Assembly (NCBI RefSeq): GCF_007993045.1
Contig: NZ_VOOR01000041.1
Location: 1 to 48,243, forward strand
Length of the DNA stretch: 48,243 nt
Reading direction: 5' to 3'
Source: Phaeodactylibacter luteus
GTDB lineage: Bacteria; Bacteroidota; Bacteroidia; Chitinophagales; Saprospiraceae
Each line of letters opens with the position of its first letter. Within the stretch, counting starts at the first letter, position 1. Of the stretch, positions 18,483 to 27,993 are shown piece after piece. The position numbers and the translations under genes were made by a program. The notes beneath the pieces are model-generated. The model made no database searches, was not told where the DNA came from, and saw only the letters and a list, made by a program, of their open reading frames with translations.

Positions 18483-18740
18483 ATGGAAGAAAGAAATCTG
18501 AGAAAGACCCGTGTCGGGCTGGTGACGAGCAACAAAATGGACAAGACCATTTCTGTCTCTGTCGAGCGTAGGCTACAGCACCCTATCTACGGTAAATTCG
18601 TCAAGAAAAGTAAGAAATTCGTAGCTCACGACGAGAACAACGATTGCAATGAAGGCGATCTTGTCCGGATCATGGAAACTCGTCCATTGAGCAAGCGTAA
18701 GCGTTGGAGGCTCGTAGAGATTATCGAGCGCGCCAAGTAA
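18483..18740 (+). CDS. rpsQ: 30S ribosomal protein S17
   Basis: 85 residues. [38 protein letters not shown] and [14 protein letters not shown] identify S17, an early-binding protein of the 30S body. 78 bp before rplN. Confidence 0.99.
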   Translation: MEERNLRKTRVGLVTSNKMDKTISVSVERRLQHPIYGKFVKKSKKFVAHDENNDCNEGDLVRIMETRPLSKRKRWRLVEIIERAK

Positions 18741-18818
18741 CAATCATTGCGCCTGGACAGGCCTCTGCCCACATAGGGTAATGCCTGCCAGCCATAACTT
18801 CTATAAATCCTTACAACG

Positions 18819-19187
18819 ATGATCCAACAAGAGAGCAGGTTAAGGGTAGCGGACAACAGCGGTGCGAAAGAAGTACTGTGTATCCGTGTACTGGGAGGCT
18901 CTAAGCGTCGATACGCTTCTATTGGTGACCAGATCGTGGTTACGGTAAAAGAGGCGACCCCTGGGGGCAACGTAAAAAAAGGCAGCGTATCTAAGGCTGT
19001 AGTTGTGCGTACCCGCAAGGAAATCCGCCGCCGTGACGGCTCCTACATCCGCTTCGATGACAATGCTGTCGTCCTGCTGAATGCAGCTGATGAGCCTCGT
19101 GGTACTCGTATCTTCGGCCCGGTTGCCCGTGAGCTCCGTGAGCGTGATTACATGCGTATTGTATCGCTCGCACCTGAGGTACTGTAG
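18819..19187 (+). CDS. rplN: 50S ribosomal protein L14
   Basis: 122 residues, usual length. [35 protein letters not shown] and [15 protein letters not shown] are conserved. L14 forms an intersubunit bridge and is the binding site of the silencing factor RsfS in bacteria. Confidence 0.99.
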   Translation: MIQQESRLRVADNSGAKEVLCIRVLGGSKRRYASIGDQIVVTVKEATPGGNVKKGSVSKAVVVRTRKEIRRRDGSYIRFDDNAVVLLNAADEPRGTRIFGPVARELRERDYMRIVSLAPEVL

Positions 19188-19225
19188 TTAACGAATTTTT
19201 GAATGCGATCATAAGTCAAGATACA

Positions 19226-19579
19226 ATGCAAAAGAAATCTCATCAAGGCAAAAGGTTCACCCCTAAGCTCAAGGTCAAGAAAGGGGACCGCGTGATAGTG
19301 ATTGCAGGTGCATACAAAGACCGTGGGCGCGTGCGCGAAGTACTCGAAGTTCTTCCTAAGGAGAACCGCGTAATCGTAGAAGACGCAAACATGGTGAAAA
19401 AGCATACTCGGCCTTCACAGGATAACCCTGGCGGCATTAACGAGGTGCCTGCGCCTATCCACATCTCCAACGTACAGTTGGTAGACCCTAAAAGTGGGGA
19501 GCCTACCCGCGTTGGCCGTAAAGAGGTCGACGGTAAGCTGACCCGCTATTCTAAAAAATCCGGCGAAATCATTAAGTAA
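19226..19579 (+). CDS. rplX: 50S ribosomal protein L24
   Basis: 117 residues from ATG 19226 ([11 protein letters not shown]); the frame can be extended to a TTG at 19199, but that overlaps the short rplN leader and adds sequence unlike L24. KOW motif region [19 protein letters not shown], then [20 protein letters not shown]. The stop TAA at 19577-19579 shares its last A with the ATG of rplE, a one-base stop/start overlap that implies coupled translation. Confidence 0.97.
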   Translation: MQKKSHQGKRFTPKLKVKKGDRVIVIAGAYKDRGRVREVLEVLPKENRVIVEDANMVKKHTRPSQDNPGGINEVPAPIHISNVQLVDPKSGEPTRVGRKEVDGKLTRYSKKSGEIIK

Positions 19580-20136
19580 TGAGCTATACTCCAAGACTTA
19601 AGAAAAAGTATCGGGAAGAGATTGTGCCTGCCTTGATGGAACAGTTCCAGTACAGCTCTATCATGGAGGTTCCCCGCTTGGTCAAAGTTGCCATCAACCA
19701 AGGTGTTGGCGCAGCAACCCAAGACAAGAAACTGGTTGACAACGCAGTACAAGAACTCAGCGCCATCGCTGGGCAGCGTGCGGTTTCAACTAAAGCCCGC
19801 AAGTCTGTTTCTAACTTTAAACTGCGCGAAGGGATGCCTATCGGCGCCCGTGTAACCTTACGGGACATCCGCATGTTCGAATTCCTCGACCGTCTCATCA
19901 CCGTGGCGCTCCCACGTGTACGTGACTTCCGCGGGGTAAACGACAAGAGCTTCGATGGCCGTGGAAACTACTCTATGGGCATCACTGAGCAGATCATCTT
20001 CCCTGAAATCGAGTTGGACAAAGTCAACAAGATCACAGGAATGGATGTGACTATAGTGACAACAGCCAAGACAGATGCAGAGGCTCTGGCACTGCTCAAA
20101 CTGCTCGGCATGCCGTTCAAGAACCAACGCAATTAA
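19579..20136 (+). CDS. rplE: 50S ribosomal protein L5
   Basis: 185 residues. [51 protein letters not shown] and [19 protein letters not shown] are L5 signatures. Binds 5S rRNA in the central protuberance. Overlaps the rplX stop by one base. Confidence 0.99.
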   Translation: MSYTPRLKKKYREEIVPALMEQFQYSSIMEVPRLVKVAINQGVGAATQDKKLVDNAVQELSAIAGQRAVSTKARKSVSNFKLREGMPIGARVTLRDIRMFEFLDRLITVALPRVRDFRGVNDKSFDGRGNYSMGITEQIIFPEIELDKVNKITGMDVTIVTTAKTDAEALALLKLLGMPFKNQRN

Positions 20137-20166
20137 TCCGAACTTACTCACAGCAATTTTATAAAA

Positions 20167-20436
20167 ATGGCTAAGAAATCAATCATCGCTCGCGAACGCA
20201 AGAGAGAAAAGCTGGTAGCCAAGTATGCTGCGCTGCGTAAGCAACTTAAGGAAGAAGGCCGCTGGGAAGAGCTCGATAAGCTGCCCCGCAACTCTAATCC
20301 TATCCGCTTGCACAACCGCTGTAAGCTGACTGGCCGCCCAAAGGGCTATATGCGTCAGTTTGGCCTTTGCCGGGTTAAGTTCCGTGAAATGGCACTAGAC
20401 GGCAAAATCCCAGGCGTTACCAAGTCAAGCTGGTAA
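20167..20436 (+). CDS. rpsN: 30S ribosomal protein S14 (zinc-free type)
   Basis: 89 residues. [40 protein letters not shown] and [18 protein letters not shown] match S14. The four-Cys zinc motif of the short type is absent, and the length is that of the zinc-independent form. 92-bp spacer before rpsH. Confidence 0.98.
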   Translation: MAKKSIIARERKREKLVAKYAALRKQLKEEGRWEELDKLPRNSNPIRLHNRCKLTGRPKGYMRQFGLCRVKFREMALDGKIPGVTKSSW

Positions 20437-20528
20437 GTCCTAACTCATATCATTAAGACAATTCACAGACCGTCTGCAGGCTCAATAGTATTTCGAGGAG
20501 TCTTTGACGGCTACATAATCAGGATAAA

Positions 20529-20936
20529 ATGGCAGTTTCAGATCCAATAGCAGATTATCTGACTAGAATCCGCAACGCACAACAGGCGGGCCACCGCATC
20601 GTTGACATCCCTGCCTCTAAGCTCAAAAAGAGCATGACAGAGATCCTCTATAATCAGGGGTATATCCTCAAGTACAAATTTGAGGACGACGCTCATTTCG
20701 GTCAGGGTATTATCCGTATCGCCCTGAAGTATGACCCCAAAACCAAGCAGCCGGTCATCCGGAAGCTGGGCCGGGTCAGTACTTGTGGCCTTCGTAAGTA
20801 TTACAAAGTGGATGAAATCCCACGTATCATCAACGGACTTGGCATCGCTATCGTGTCTACCTCCAAAGGGGTAATGACAGACAAGCAGGCCCGTGAAGAG
20901 AATGTTGGTGGTGAGGTACTCTGCTACGTTTACTAG
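20529..20936 (+). CDS. rpsH: 30S ribosomal protein S8
   Basis: 135 residues. DPIADYLTRIRNAQQAGHR, RVSTCGLRKYYKVDEIPRI and the C-terminal GIAIVSTSKGVMTDKQARE plus GGEVLCYVY are typical. S8 binds helix 21 of 16S rRNA and represses the spc operon in E. coli; no equivalent operator was recognised before rplE here. Confidence 0.99.
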   Translation: MAVSDPIADYLTRIRNAQQAGHRIVDIPASKLKKSMTEILYNQGYILKYKFEDDAHFGQGIIRIALKYDPKTKQPVIRKLGRVSTCGLRKYYKVDEIPRIINGLGIAIVSTSKGVMTDKQAREENVGGEVLCYVY

Positions 20937-20981
20937 GTGCCACCTTATATTCTGTTTTAACGCTCCAAAAAAAGAGTAAAA

Positions 20982-21536
20982 ATGTCAAGGATAGGAAAAG
21001 CCCCCATCAGTGTACCGAGCGGTGTTTCAATCGACATTAGCAAGGGCAACCTGGTTACCGTAAAAGGGCCAAAAGGCGAGCTGACGCAGCAGGTCGATCC
21101 AGACCTCTCCATCTCTTTAGAAGATGGAACGCTTACCATCAGCCGCCCAACAGAACAGAAGCGCCACCGCGCCATGCATGGTTTGTACCGTGCCTTGCTG
21201 AGCAATATGGTCACTGGCGTAACAGAAGGTTTTGTGAAAGAGCTTCAGCTTGTTGGCGTTGGTTACCGTTGCTCAAACACTGGCCAGCTGCTAGAGCTTT
21301 CAGTAGGATATTCTCACCCCATTATGTTCGCACTTCCCGATGAAGTAAAGGTGACGACTGCAATGGAAAAGGGTAAGGACCCTAGCATCCGCCTGGAGTC
21401 TCATGATAAGCAGCTTTTGGGCGAGGTCGCCAACAAAATCCGCAGCTACCGCAAGCCTGAGCCATACAAAGGCAAAGGTATCCGGTTTGCAGGGGAGTAC
21501 ATCCGCCGTAAGGCTGGCAAATCTGCTGGTAAGTAA
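20982..21536 (+). CDS. rplF: 50S ribosomal protein L6
   Basis: 184 residues. SRIGKAPISVPSGV at the N-terminus, KGPKGELTQQV, and the C-terminal domain motif EPYKGKGIRFAGEYIRRKAG. Tail AGKSAGK. Standard place between S8 and L18, with a 99-bp spacer after it. Confidence 0.99.
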   Translation: MSRIGKAPISVPSGVSIDISKGNLVTVKGPKGELTQQVDPDLSISLEDGTLTISRPTEQKRHRAMHGLYRALLSNMVTGVTEGFVKELQLVGVGYRCSNTGQLLELSVGYSHPIMFALPDEVKVTTAMEKGKDPSIRLESHDKQLLGEVANKIRSYRKPEPYKGKGIRFAGEYIRRKAGKSAGK

Positions 21537-21635
21537 ATCCACAGAGGCTCGCTTAATTGGTATAATCAGGCAATTCAAATTATCAGGGCATTGGGTTCGG
21601 GCTTTCCCCTTACACTAATGCCAAAATAGAAAGTC

Positions 21636-21989
21636 ATGCAATTTTCAAAGCGAAATCGACGCAAGCGGATACACTGGCGCATCCGTAATAAGGTAAAGGG
21701 CACTGCGCAGCGCCCGCGCCTGAACATTTTCCGGAGCAACCGCTCCATCTATGTTCAGGTCATCAATGACCTCGATGGGACTACCCTCATCTCCGCGAGC
21801 TCTCGCGAAGATGCGATTTCCAATGAGGGCACTAAGATCGAACAGTCTAAAGCAGTAGGCAAGCTTCTTGCTGAACGGGCCAAAGAAGCTGGTATCGAAA
21901 CAGTCCTTTTTGACCGTGGCGGCTACCTCTACCACGGCAGAGTCAAAGCACTCGCTGATGGCGCTCGCGAAGGAGGACTGAAATTTTAA
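21636..21989 (+). CDS. rplR: 50S ribosomal protein L18
   Basis: 117 residues. [39 protein letters not shown] and the C-terminal [19 protein letters not shown] identify L18, a 5S rRNA-binding protein. 21 bp before rpsE. Confidence 0.99.
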   Translation: MQFSKRNRRKRIHWRIRNKVKGTAQRPRLNIFRSNRSIYVQVINDLDGTTLISASSREDAISNEGTKIEQSKAVGKLLAERAKEAGIETVLFDRGGYLYHGRVKALADGAREGGLKF

Positions 21990-22010
21990 AAAACTACAAG
22001 CAGAATTATA

Positions 22011-22529
22011 ATGGCTAAGAGAAGCTCTAACAGGGTAAAGCCTGCTGAAACAGAACTGAAAGAAAAATTGGTTAACCTCAACCGTGTTGCTAAGGTAACC
22101 AAGGGTGGCCGTACCTTCAGCTTTGCTGCTATCGTAGTAGTTGGAGACGGAAATGGCACCGTTGGGCATGGTTTGGGCAAAGCCCGGGACGTATCCGAGG
22201 CGATTTCCAAAGCAGTCGATGACGCCAAGAAGAACCTCATTCAGGTGCCTCTTCACAACGGTACTATCCCTCACGAACAAAAGGGGAAATATGGTGCTGG
22301 CCGTGTACTGATAAAGCCTGCCTCTGATGGTACCGGTGTAATTGCCGGTGGTGCGATGCGCGCTGTTCTTGAAATCGCGGGCGTCCACAACGTATTGGCT
22401 AAGTCTATGGGGTCTTCCAACCCGCACAACGTGGTTAAGGCAACAATTGATGCCCTGACTAAGCTGCGCAGCCCTTTAGTCGTTGCCAAGCAGCGCAATA
22501 TTTCTACCGAAAAACTGTTTAACGGTTAA
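22011..22529 (+). CDS. rpsE: 30S ribosomal protein S5
   Basis: 172 residues. [11 protein letters not shown]-type start of the double-stranded RNA-binding domain, [20 protein letters not shown], and the C-terminal domain [19 protein letters not shown] and [21 protein letters not shown]5 acts in decoding fidelity and helicase activity at mRNA entry. Confidence 0.99.
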   Translation: MAKRSSNRVKPAETELKEKLVNLNRVAKVTKGGRTFSFAAIVVVGDGNGTVGHGLGKARDVSEAISKAVDDAKKNLIQVPLHNGTIPHEQKGKYGAGRVLIKPASDGTGVIAGGAMRAVLEIAGVHNVLAKSMGSSNPHNVVKATIDALTKLRSPLVVAKQRNISTEKLFNG

Positions 22530-22604
22530 CACCGGCCGCAGGATGCCCGCTGCACAGGACAAACTTGCAGCAACAAGGCATTCATCGGCTACAAAGCTGA
22601 AGTA

Positions 22605-22787
22605 ATGAGTAAGGTAAAAGTCACTCAGGTCAAAAGCGTTATTGATCGGTCTAAGAAGCAGAAGGCTACCATGCAAGCCCTGGGCCTCCGCAAAATCCGC
22701 CAGTCTGTGGAAGTCGAACTGACACCACAGATCCAAGGGATGATCAATAAGGTAAGCCACCTTGTCACTGTTGAACAGGCTGGCTAA
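22605..22787 (+). CDS. rpmD: 50S ribosomal protein L30
   Basis: 60 residues, usual length. [31 protein letters not shown] and [13 protein letters not shown] are typical. Its stop lies 84 bp before the rplO start; an internal promoter lies in that gap. Confidence 0.98.
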   Translation: MSKVKVTQVKSVIDRSKKQKATMQALGLRKIRQSVEVELTPQIQGMINKVSHLVTVEQAG

Positions 22788-22806
22788 TTTTAATCAATAG
22801 AAAAAG

Positions 22807-22837
22807 TTTGCAAAGGCCGTTACTGCGGATATCTTTG
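22807..22837 (+). promoter_or_regulatory. Internal promoter before rplO-secY
   Basis: TTTG at 22807-22810, a spacer of exactly 19 bp, then TATCTTTG at 22830-22837: a full Bacteroidota promoter consensus inside the spc cluster. The expected transcript start is near 22844, leaving a leader of about 27 nt before the rplO ATG at 22871. It would give rplO, secY and genes further down their own transcription. Confidence 0.75.
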
Positions 22838-22870
22838 CAGTCATTCTTCGAGGGAATAAACGATTTAGCA

Positions 22871-23317
22871 ATGGAACTTCATAGCTTAAAACCGGCTGCA
22901 GGGGCAGTGAAAAAGCGCAAGCGCATCGCGCGTGGTATCGGTTCTGGCCACGGCCGCACCGCCACACGTGGGCACAAGGGCGCTAAATCCCGCTCCGGTT
23001 TCAAAAATAAGCGCAATTTCGAAGGCGGTCAGATGCCTATCCAAATGCGCCTGCCTAAGGTTGGCTTCAAAAGCCCTAACCGGAAGGAATATACCGCAAT
23101 CAACTTGGAACGCCTTCAGAGCATCGCTGATAAGTATAGCCTGACCAAAGTAGATCAGGAGGCGCTTGTCAAGCATGGCATTCTGACTAAAACCGAGCTC
23201 TTTAAAGTCCTTGGGGCTGGCGAGCTGAAGTCGAAACTAGAAGTGCACGCTCACGCATTCTCTGCCAGCGCCAAGCAGGCCATCGAGACTGCAGGCGGTA
23301 CCGCTACAGTTGCTTAA
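22871..23317 (+). CDS. rplO: 50S ribosomal protein L15
   Basis: 148 residues from ATG 22871 (MELHSLKPAAGAVKKRKR). A longer frame opens at TTG 22808, but that TTG is inside the promoter, so it cannot be the start for that transcript. GRGIGSGHGRTATRGHKG-like region (RGIGSGHGRTATRGHKGAKS), FEGGQMPIQMRLPKVGF and the C-terminal KLEVHAHAFSASAKQAIE are L15 signatures. Confidence 0.98.
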   Translation: MELHSLKPAAGAVKKRKRIARGIGSGHGRTATRGHKGAKSRSGFKNKRNFEGGQMPIQMRLPKVGFKSPNRKEYTAINLERLQSIADKYSLTKVDQEALVKHGILTKTELFKVLGAGELKSKLEVHAHAFSASAKQAIETAGGTATVA

Positions 23318-23448
23318 GGTTAACTAATATTGCGCTGCTTTTGTCAGCGCTTTATTAATAATAGGGCTTTTGGGCTCTTGAGGAAGTGGAAAAGTGGTTA
23401 CCTTGTGGCTAGCCACATCAGAGGTAGAATGGCATTAAATTATTGCAG

Positions 23449-24822
23449 ATGAAAAAGTTTATCACTACTCTACAGAACATCTGGAAAATCAAGGAGCTGA
23501 GGAATCGCATCCTCTTTACCTTGGGGATGCTCTTGGTTTTCCGGTTTGGATCATACGTGGTCCTGCCAGGTGTGATTCCGGAAGTTCTGGATAATGCAAC
23601 TCAGAACAACAGCACTCCAAATGACCTGCTCGGGCTGATCAATGTCTTTACAGGCGGGGCATTCAACAATGCAGCTGTTTTTGCACTGGGTATCATGCCT
23701 TACATCACCGCTTCCATTATCATTCAGCTGATGGGCTTTGCGGTGCCTTATTTCCAGCGCCTTCAGCAGAAAGAAGGCGAATCGGGCCGTAAAAAGCTCA
23801 ACCAGATTACCCGTATCCTTACCGTAGCGATCACGCTGGTACAGGGCGGTGGGTACCTGACCTACATCAACAGCCTCGGGGCTGTTGACCCACGCATACC
23901 GCTTGGTGTGTTCTGGATTTCTAATATCATTATCCTCTCCTCCGGTACGGTCTTCGCTATGTGGCTGGGCGAGCGGATTACAGACAAAGGGATCGGCAAC
24001 GGCATCTCTCTGCTTATCACAGTAGGGATTATCGCAACTTTGCCTCAAGCGCTGATTTTCGAATTCCAGTCTCAGCTGGAAAATAATGGCCTTATCATCT
24101 TTGTACTGGAAATGGCAGCCTTGTTTGCTATCGTCATGGCTACTGTACTGATTGTTCAGGGAGTACGCCGGATACCCATTCAGTTTGCTAAACGGATGGT
24201 CGGCCGTGGGGCTAATCAGATGCCACAAGCTGGGGCAAGGGATTATATCCCGCTCAAGGTAAATGCTTCAGGTGTTATGCCAATCATCTTTGCTCAGGCA
24301 TTGATGTTCCTTCCGGCTACTGCAGCCCAGTTCATTGCTGGCGAGGGAAGCGATCTGGCTACCAACCCTGTGCTCCGTGCGTTGAACGACTTTACTTCAG
24401 CACCTTACAATGTGATTTACTTTGTTTTGGTGGTGCTTTTCACTTACGTGTATACCGCCCTGCTGGTAAACCCACAGCAATACGCTGAATACTTGAAGCG
24501 GCAGAATGCTTTCATCCCTGGCATCAAGCCAGGAAAGCCAACAGCTGATTTTATCGATGCGGTTACGACTCGTATCACGCTCCCAGGCTCTATTTTCCTT
24601 GGCCTGATTGCGATCCTCCCTGCTTTTGCAGCTGGTTTCGGTGTGAACATCGCATTTGCGATGTTCTTCGGTGGCACTTCCCTCCTGATTTTGGTAGCAG
24701 TTGTATTGGATACGCTGCAGCAAATTGAGAGCCACTTGCTGATGCGCCGTTATGACGGCCTCGTCAAGTCTGGCAAAATTCAGGGCCGCAGCCGTATGCA
24801 GGGGATTGGCGCAAACATGTAA
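23449..24822 (+). CDS. secY: Protein translocase subunit SecY
   Basis: 457 residues from ATG 23449 (MKKFITTLQNIWKIKELRNR); a TTG two codons earlier is not needed. Ten membrane segments are visible as hydrophobic blocks. The plug/TM2 region (GGAFNNAAVFALGIMPYITA), the family motif GESGRKKLNQITR and the cytoplasmic loop near TM8-9 are conserved. Central pore of the Sec channel with SecE/SecG. The 131-bp gap after rplO holds a small stem (GCGCTG...CAGCGC followed by TTTATT at 23332-23356). Confidence 0.99.
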   Translation: MKKFITTLQNIWKIKELRNRILFTLGMLLVFRFGSYVVLPGVIPEVLDNATQNNSTPNDLLGLINVFTGGAFNNAAVFALGIMPYITASIIIQLMGFAVPYFQRLQQKEGESGRKKLNQITRILTVAITLVQGGGYLTYINSLGAVDPRIPLGVFWISNIIILSSGTVFAMWLGERITDKGIGNGISLLITVGIIATLPQALIFEFQSQLENNGLIIFVLEMAALFAIVMATVLIVQGVRRIPIQFAKRMVGRGANQMPQAGARDYIPLKVNASGVMPIIFAQALMFLPATAAQFIAGEGSDLATNPVLRALNDFTSAPYNVIYFVLVVLFTYVYTALLVNPQQYAEYLKRQNAFIPGIKPGKPTADFIDAVTTRITLPGSIFLGLIAILPAFAAGFGVNIAFAMFFGGTSLLILVAVVLDTLQQIESHLLMRRYDGLVKSGKIQGRSRMQGIGANM

Positions 24823-24890
24823 AATAGGCTATGGCCCGTGTGCTAGCCATGTGCAAACATTGATCAGCTTAGGCTGTTAGTCAGATACTG

Positions 24891-24923
24891 TACCGCCTCA
24901 GTGCCTATGGCGCTGAGGCGGTA
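24891..24923. other. Strong hairpin between secY and map
   Basis: TACCGCCTCAG (24891-24901) and CTGAGGCGGTA (24913-24923) form a perfect 11-bp stem with an 11-nt loop. No T run follows. A second small stem (GCCCGTTTTAGAGCGGGC, about 24988-25008) lies closer to map. The 211-bp secY-map spacer has no gene I would support. Adenylate kinase, which follows secY in many bacteria, is absent. Confidence 0.6.
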
Positions 24924-25033
24924 TGGTGCTAAGAGGAGACGGGGCTGCAGCATTGCACCTGCTTCCTCTTTCATTCTTATTAGAAGCAGCCCGTTTTAGA
25001 GCGGGCAGTTCAGTACTTAATCTTGCAGGATAG

Positions 25034-25867
25034 ATGGGAATGGTTTTCTACAAGACGGATGAAGAGATTGAGCTTTTGAAAAAGAGCAATGAAGTAGTCT
25101 GCAAAGCCTTGGCCCACGTGGGCAGTATGTTGCGGCCTGGGATGACAGGGGCGGAAATAGACAAGGCTGCAGAAGAGTTGATCCGAGACCACGGTGGCGT
25201 TCCTTCCTTTAAGGGCTATCAGGGGTTTCCTGGAAGCCTATGTGTCTCTGTCAATGAGCAGGTAGTGCATGGCATTCCCAATAAAGATCAGGTCTTCCAA
25301 GATGGCGACATCGTTTCTGTGGATTGTGGGGTACAGCTCAATGGTTTTCATGGCGATTCGGCCTTCACCTTTCCGATAGGGGAGGTAAAGGAGGAAGTGA
25401 TGGAGCTCTGCCGGGTTACGAATACCTCTCTTTACAAAGCGATAGAGGCTGCTGTAGTGGGGGCGCGCCTAGGTGATATAGGCTTTGCAGTGCAGCAATA
25501 TGTTGAGCGCGAGCATGGCTACGGAGTAGTCCGAGAATTGGTAGGTCACGGTATTGGGCGCGACTTGCACGAAGGGCCGGAAGTGCCCAACTATGGCAAA
25601 AGGGGCAGAGGGGCTGTCCTCAAGCATGGCCTGGTTATTGCAATCGAGCCAATGGTCAATCTGGGGCGCAAAGAAGTGCGCACAGAGCGAGATGGATGGA
25701 CCATTTTTGCTAAAGACCGCCTGCCCTCAGCTCATTATGAGCATTCCGTTGCGGTACTGACAACTGGCACGGTAAAGCTTTCGGACCACAGCGTGGTCGA
25801 GGAGGCAATATCTAAAAACCCGAATGTACGCTACGTCGGTGTGGTAGCAGAGGCACTTCAGGGTTGA
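25034..25867 (+). CDS. map: Methionine aminopeptidase type I
   Basis: 277 residues. Removes the initiator Met from nascent proteins in the cytoplasm. The metal ligands are visible: the two Asp of VDCGVQLNGFHGDSAFTFP, the His of GHGIGRDLHEGPEVPNYG, the Glu of AIEPMV and the Glu of the EHSVAV segment. No N-terminal zinc-finger extension. Start ATG 25034; the ATG two codons later is also possible. Directly before infA as in other Bacteroidota. Confidence 0.97.
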   Translation: MGMVFYKTDEEIELLKKSNEVVCKALAHVGSMLRPGMTGAEIDKAAEELIRDHGGVPSFKGYQGFPGSLCVSVNEQVVHGIPNKDQVFQDGDIVSVDCGVQLNGFHGDSAFTFPIGEVKEEVMELCRVTNTSLYKAIEAAVVGARLGDIGFAVQQYVEREHGYGVVRELVGHGIGRDLHEGPEVPNYGKRGRGAVLKHGLVIAIEPMVNLGRKEVRTERDGWTIFAKDRLPSAHYEHSVAVLTTGTVKLSDHSVVEEAISKNPNVRYVGVVAEALQG

Positions 25868-25950
25868 TCAGGTAGGCCGGGGCAAAGCCCTAACTTGCTG
25901 AGGAATACGATTTTTTGTATCCCGAAGCGTGGAAGTCAATAAAAAATAGT

Positions 25951-25958
25951 TATCTTTG
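25951..25958 (+). promoter_or_regulatory. -7 promoter box before infA
   Basis: TATCTTTG lies 18 bp before the infA ATG, in an A-rich stretch. No good -33 TTTG is at the right distance, so this is a partial match. A separate promoter for infA would be sensible because infA output is often set independently of its neighbours (inference). Confidence 0.5.
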
Positions 25959-25976
25959 CACACCGAAAATTGAAGT

Positions 25977-26195
25977 ATGGCTAAGAAAAATCTTATCAAA
26001 CAAGACGGGATTATTGAGGAAGCATTATCGAATGCAATGTTCCGCGTCCGTCTAGAGAATGACCATGAAATCGTAGCCACTATTTCGGGCAAGATGCGGA
26101 TGAACTACATTCGGATCTTACCAGGCGATAAAGTTGCGGTTGAGATTTCCCCATATGATTTGACACGTGGGCGGATCACTTACCGTTACAAATAA
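25977..26195 (+). CDS. infA: Translation initiation factor IF-1
   Basis: 72 residues, the usual length, an S1-type OB fold. [40 protein letters not shown] and the C-terminal [12 protein letters not shown] are typical. Blocks the A site during initiation. Preceded by a possible promoter box. Confidence 0.99.
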   Translation: MAKKNLIKQDGIIEEALSNAMFRVRLENDHEIVATISGKMRMNYIRILPGDKVAVEISPYDLTRGRITYRYK

Positions 26196-26239
26196 GCAGC
26201 ATTGCACCTTGCAATTGATCAACCTGAAAAACGTTTGTT

Positions 26240-26356
26240 ATGAAAGTTAGAGCATCGGTCAAGAAGCGCTCAGCAGATTGTAAGATTGTCCGTCGCAAGG
26301 GCAAGATCTACATCATCAACAAGAAGAATCCAAAGTTTAAGCAGCGTCAAGGCTAA
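26240..26356 (+). CDS. rpmJ: 50S ribosomal protein L36 (Cys-poor form)
   Basis: 38 residues starting [15 protein letters not shown] and ending KQRQG, the normal L36 length and ends. Only one Cys is left and the other zinc ligands are replaced (C-minus form), as common in Bacteroidota. Lies between infA and rpsM. Confidence 0.98.
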   Translation: MKVRASVKKRSADCKIVRRKGKIYIINKKNPKFKQRQG

Positions 26357-26404
26357 TCAGTAGCCCGCTGAAGTTGCATTACCTGAATAATTAAATAGCT
26401 ACAA

Positions 26405-26782
26405 ATGGCTCGTATAGTAGGTGTTGACCTGCCTCGCAACAAGCGCGGTATCATCAGCTTGACTTACATTTACGGTATTGGCACCTCCAAGGCTGCTTAT
26501 ATCCTACAGCAAGCAGGCATAGACGAGAACATCAAGGTTCAGGACTGGACAGACGAGAACGTGCGTGAGATTTCCAGTATTATCACGGAAGAGCATACTG
26601 TCGAAGGTGAGTTGCGTTCAGAAGTACAGTCTAACATTAAGCGCCTGATGGATATCGGATGTTACCGTGGGTTGCGCCACCGTAGAGGGCTCCCTCTTCG
26701 TGGCCAGCGTACACAGACCAACGCACGTACCCGTAAAGGTAAGCGTAAGACTGTTGCGAACAAGAAGAAGGTAACCAAGTAA
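26405..26782 (+). CDS. rpsM: 30S ribosomal protein S13
   Basis: 125 residues. [38 protein letters not shown] and [20 protein letters not shown] are S13 signatures. Basic C-terminal tail. Forms intersubunit bridges in the 30S head. Confidence 0.99.
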   Translation: MARIVGVDLPRNKRGIISLTYIYGIGTSKAAYILQQAGIDENIKVQDWTDENVREISSIITEEHTVEGELRSEVQSNIKRLMDIGCYRGLRHRRGLPLRGQRTQTNARTRKGKRKTVANKKKVTK

Positions 26783-26865
26783 TCATTATCGCTTCGCACA
26801 CGATGGCGCTGTAGGAAAGCGTGCATCCGCTGTATTGGCGAACCTTTAAATAAATTCCAACCACA

Positions 26866-27267
26866 ATGGCAAAGGGAAAAGGAAAAACGGCTAAGAAAGT
26901 CAAAAAAAGGAATGTAAAGGTAGAGTCTGAAGGAATGGCTTATATCCAAGCATCCTTCAACAATATCATTATCTCCCTGACCAACAAAAAAGGTCAGGTT
27001 ATCTCTTGGGCTTCTGCTGGTAAAGCTGGATTCCGGGGCTCTAAGAAGAATACACCCTACGCTGCTCAGGTAGCTGCTGCAGACGCTTCCCGCGTGGCCT
27101 ATGATGCCGGCTTGCGTTCTGTAGAGGTTTACGTCAAGGGGCCTGGCTCCGGGCGTGAGGCTGCAATCCGTGCAATTGATGTTGCAGGTATCAAAGTATT
27201 GCGTATCAAGGACGTTACTCCAGTGCCTCACAACGGCTGCCGTCCTCCTAAGCGCAGAAGGGTTTAA
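26866..27267 (+). CDS. rpsK: 30S ribosomal protein S11
   Basis: 133 residues. The Lys-rich N-terminus ([20 protein letters not shown]), [30 protein letters not shown] and the C-terminal [18 protein letters not shown] are conserved. Part of the platform near the E site. Confidence 0.99.
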   Translation: MAKGKGKTAKKVKKRNVKVESEGMAYIQASFNNIIISLTNKKGQVISWASAGKAGFRGSKKNTPYAAQVAAADASRVAYDAGLRSVEVYVKGPGSGREAAIRAIDVAGIKVLRIKDVTPVPHNGCRPPKRRRV

Positions 27268-27290
27268 TCAATCGAAAATAGTTTATTCAG

Positions 27291-27902
27291 ATGGCGAGAT
27301 ATACTGGTCCAAAGACAAAGAAAGCAAGAGCGTTCGGCGAGGCCATTTACGGTGCGGACAAATCTTTCGAGCGTAAGAAATACCCTCCGGGGCAGCATGG
27401 CAACGGCCGTCGGCGTAAGCAGAAGTCTGACTATGCTCTGCAGCTGATGGAAAAGCAAAAAGCGAAGTACACTTATGGTGTGCTCGAGCGTCAGTTCCGC
27501 AACTTATTTGATCGTGCCAACCGCAACGACGGCGTCACAGGTGAAGTACTGCTTCAGCTGCTCGAAGCGCGTCTGGACAACACCATCTTCCGCCTTGGCC
27601 TTGCGCCTACCCGCCGTGCTGCACGTCAGCTGGTTTCTCACCGCCACGTGGTTGTGAATGGGGTAGTGACCAACGTGCCTTCCTGTCAGCTCCGCCCTGG
27701 CGATACCGTTGGTATCCGTGGCCGCTCACAGGGTTTGGAAATCGTTAAGGATGCCGTAGGGGCCAAGTCTGATGTGCGGAAGTTCGGATGGCTGGAGTTC
27801 AACCCTGACACCATGGAAGGGAAGTTCTTGGGCTATCCTGAGCGCGAGCAAATCCCAGAAAAAATCAACGAACAGCTGATCGTTGAACTTTACTCTAAGT
27901 AA
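27291..27902 (+). CDS. rpsD: 30S ribosomal protein S4 (zinc-free type)
   Basis: 203 residues. The N-terminal region lacks the zinc-binding Cys set. [40 protein letters not shown] and the S4 RNA-binding domain [19 protein letters not shown] are intact. In E. coli S4 represses the alpha operon; here two hairpins follow directly in the gap to rpoA. Confidence 0.99.
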   Translation: MARYTGPKTKKARAFGEAIYGADKSFERKKYPPGQHGNGRRRKQKSDYALQLMEKQKAKYTYGVLERQFRNLFDRANRNDGVTGEVLLQLLEARLDNTIFRLGLAPTRRAARQLVSHRHVVVNGVVTNVPSCQLRPGDTVGIRGRSQGLEIVKDAVGAKSDVRKFGWLEFNPDTMEGKFLGYPEREQIPEKINEQLIVELYSK

Positions 27903-27944
27903 TGTCATTGTGGTAGTAACTCACTACAATACACATATAATATA

Positions 27945-27989
27945 GACGGTTCAAAAGTGCCTTTCGAAAGGAAGGCACTTTTAGCCGTC
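27945..27989. other. Large hairpin in the rpsD-rpoA spacer
   Basis: AAAAGTGCCTT (27953-27963) pairs perfectly with AAGGCACTTTT (27972-27982), and the outer GACGG pairs with CCGTC. The total stem is about 16 bp with a small internal bulge. It lies 43 bp after the rpsD stop and just upstream of a second hairpin with a T run. Candidate regulatory or mRNA-processing structure. Confidence 0.65.
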
Positions 27990-27993
27990 ATAT

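Noticed and set aside
21645-22427. Open frame of 260 codons on the minus strand across rplR and rpsE
   Set aside because: Antisense to two certain ribosomal protein genes; no family resemblance.
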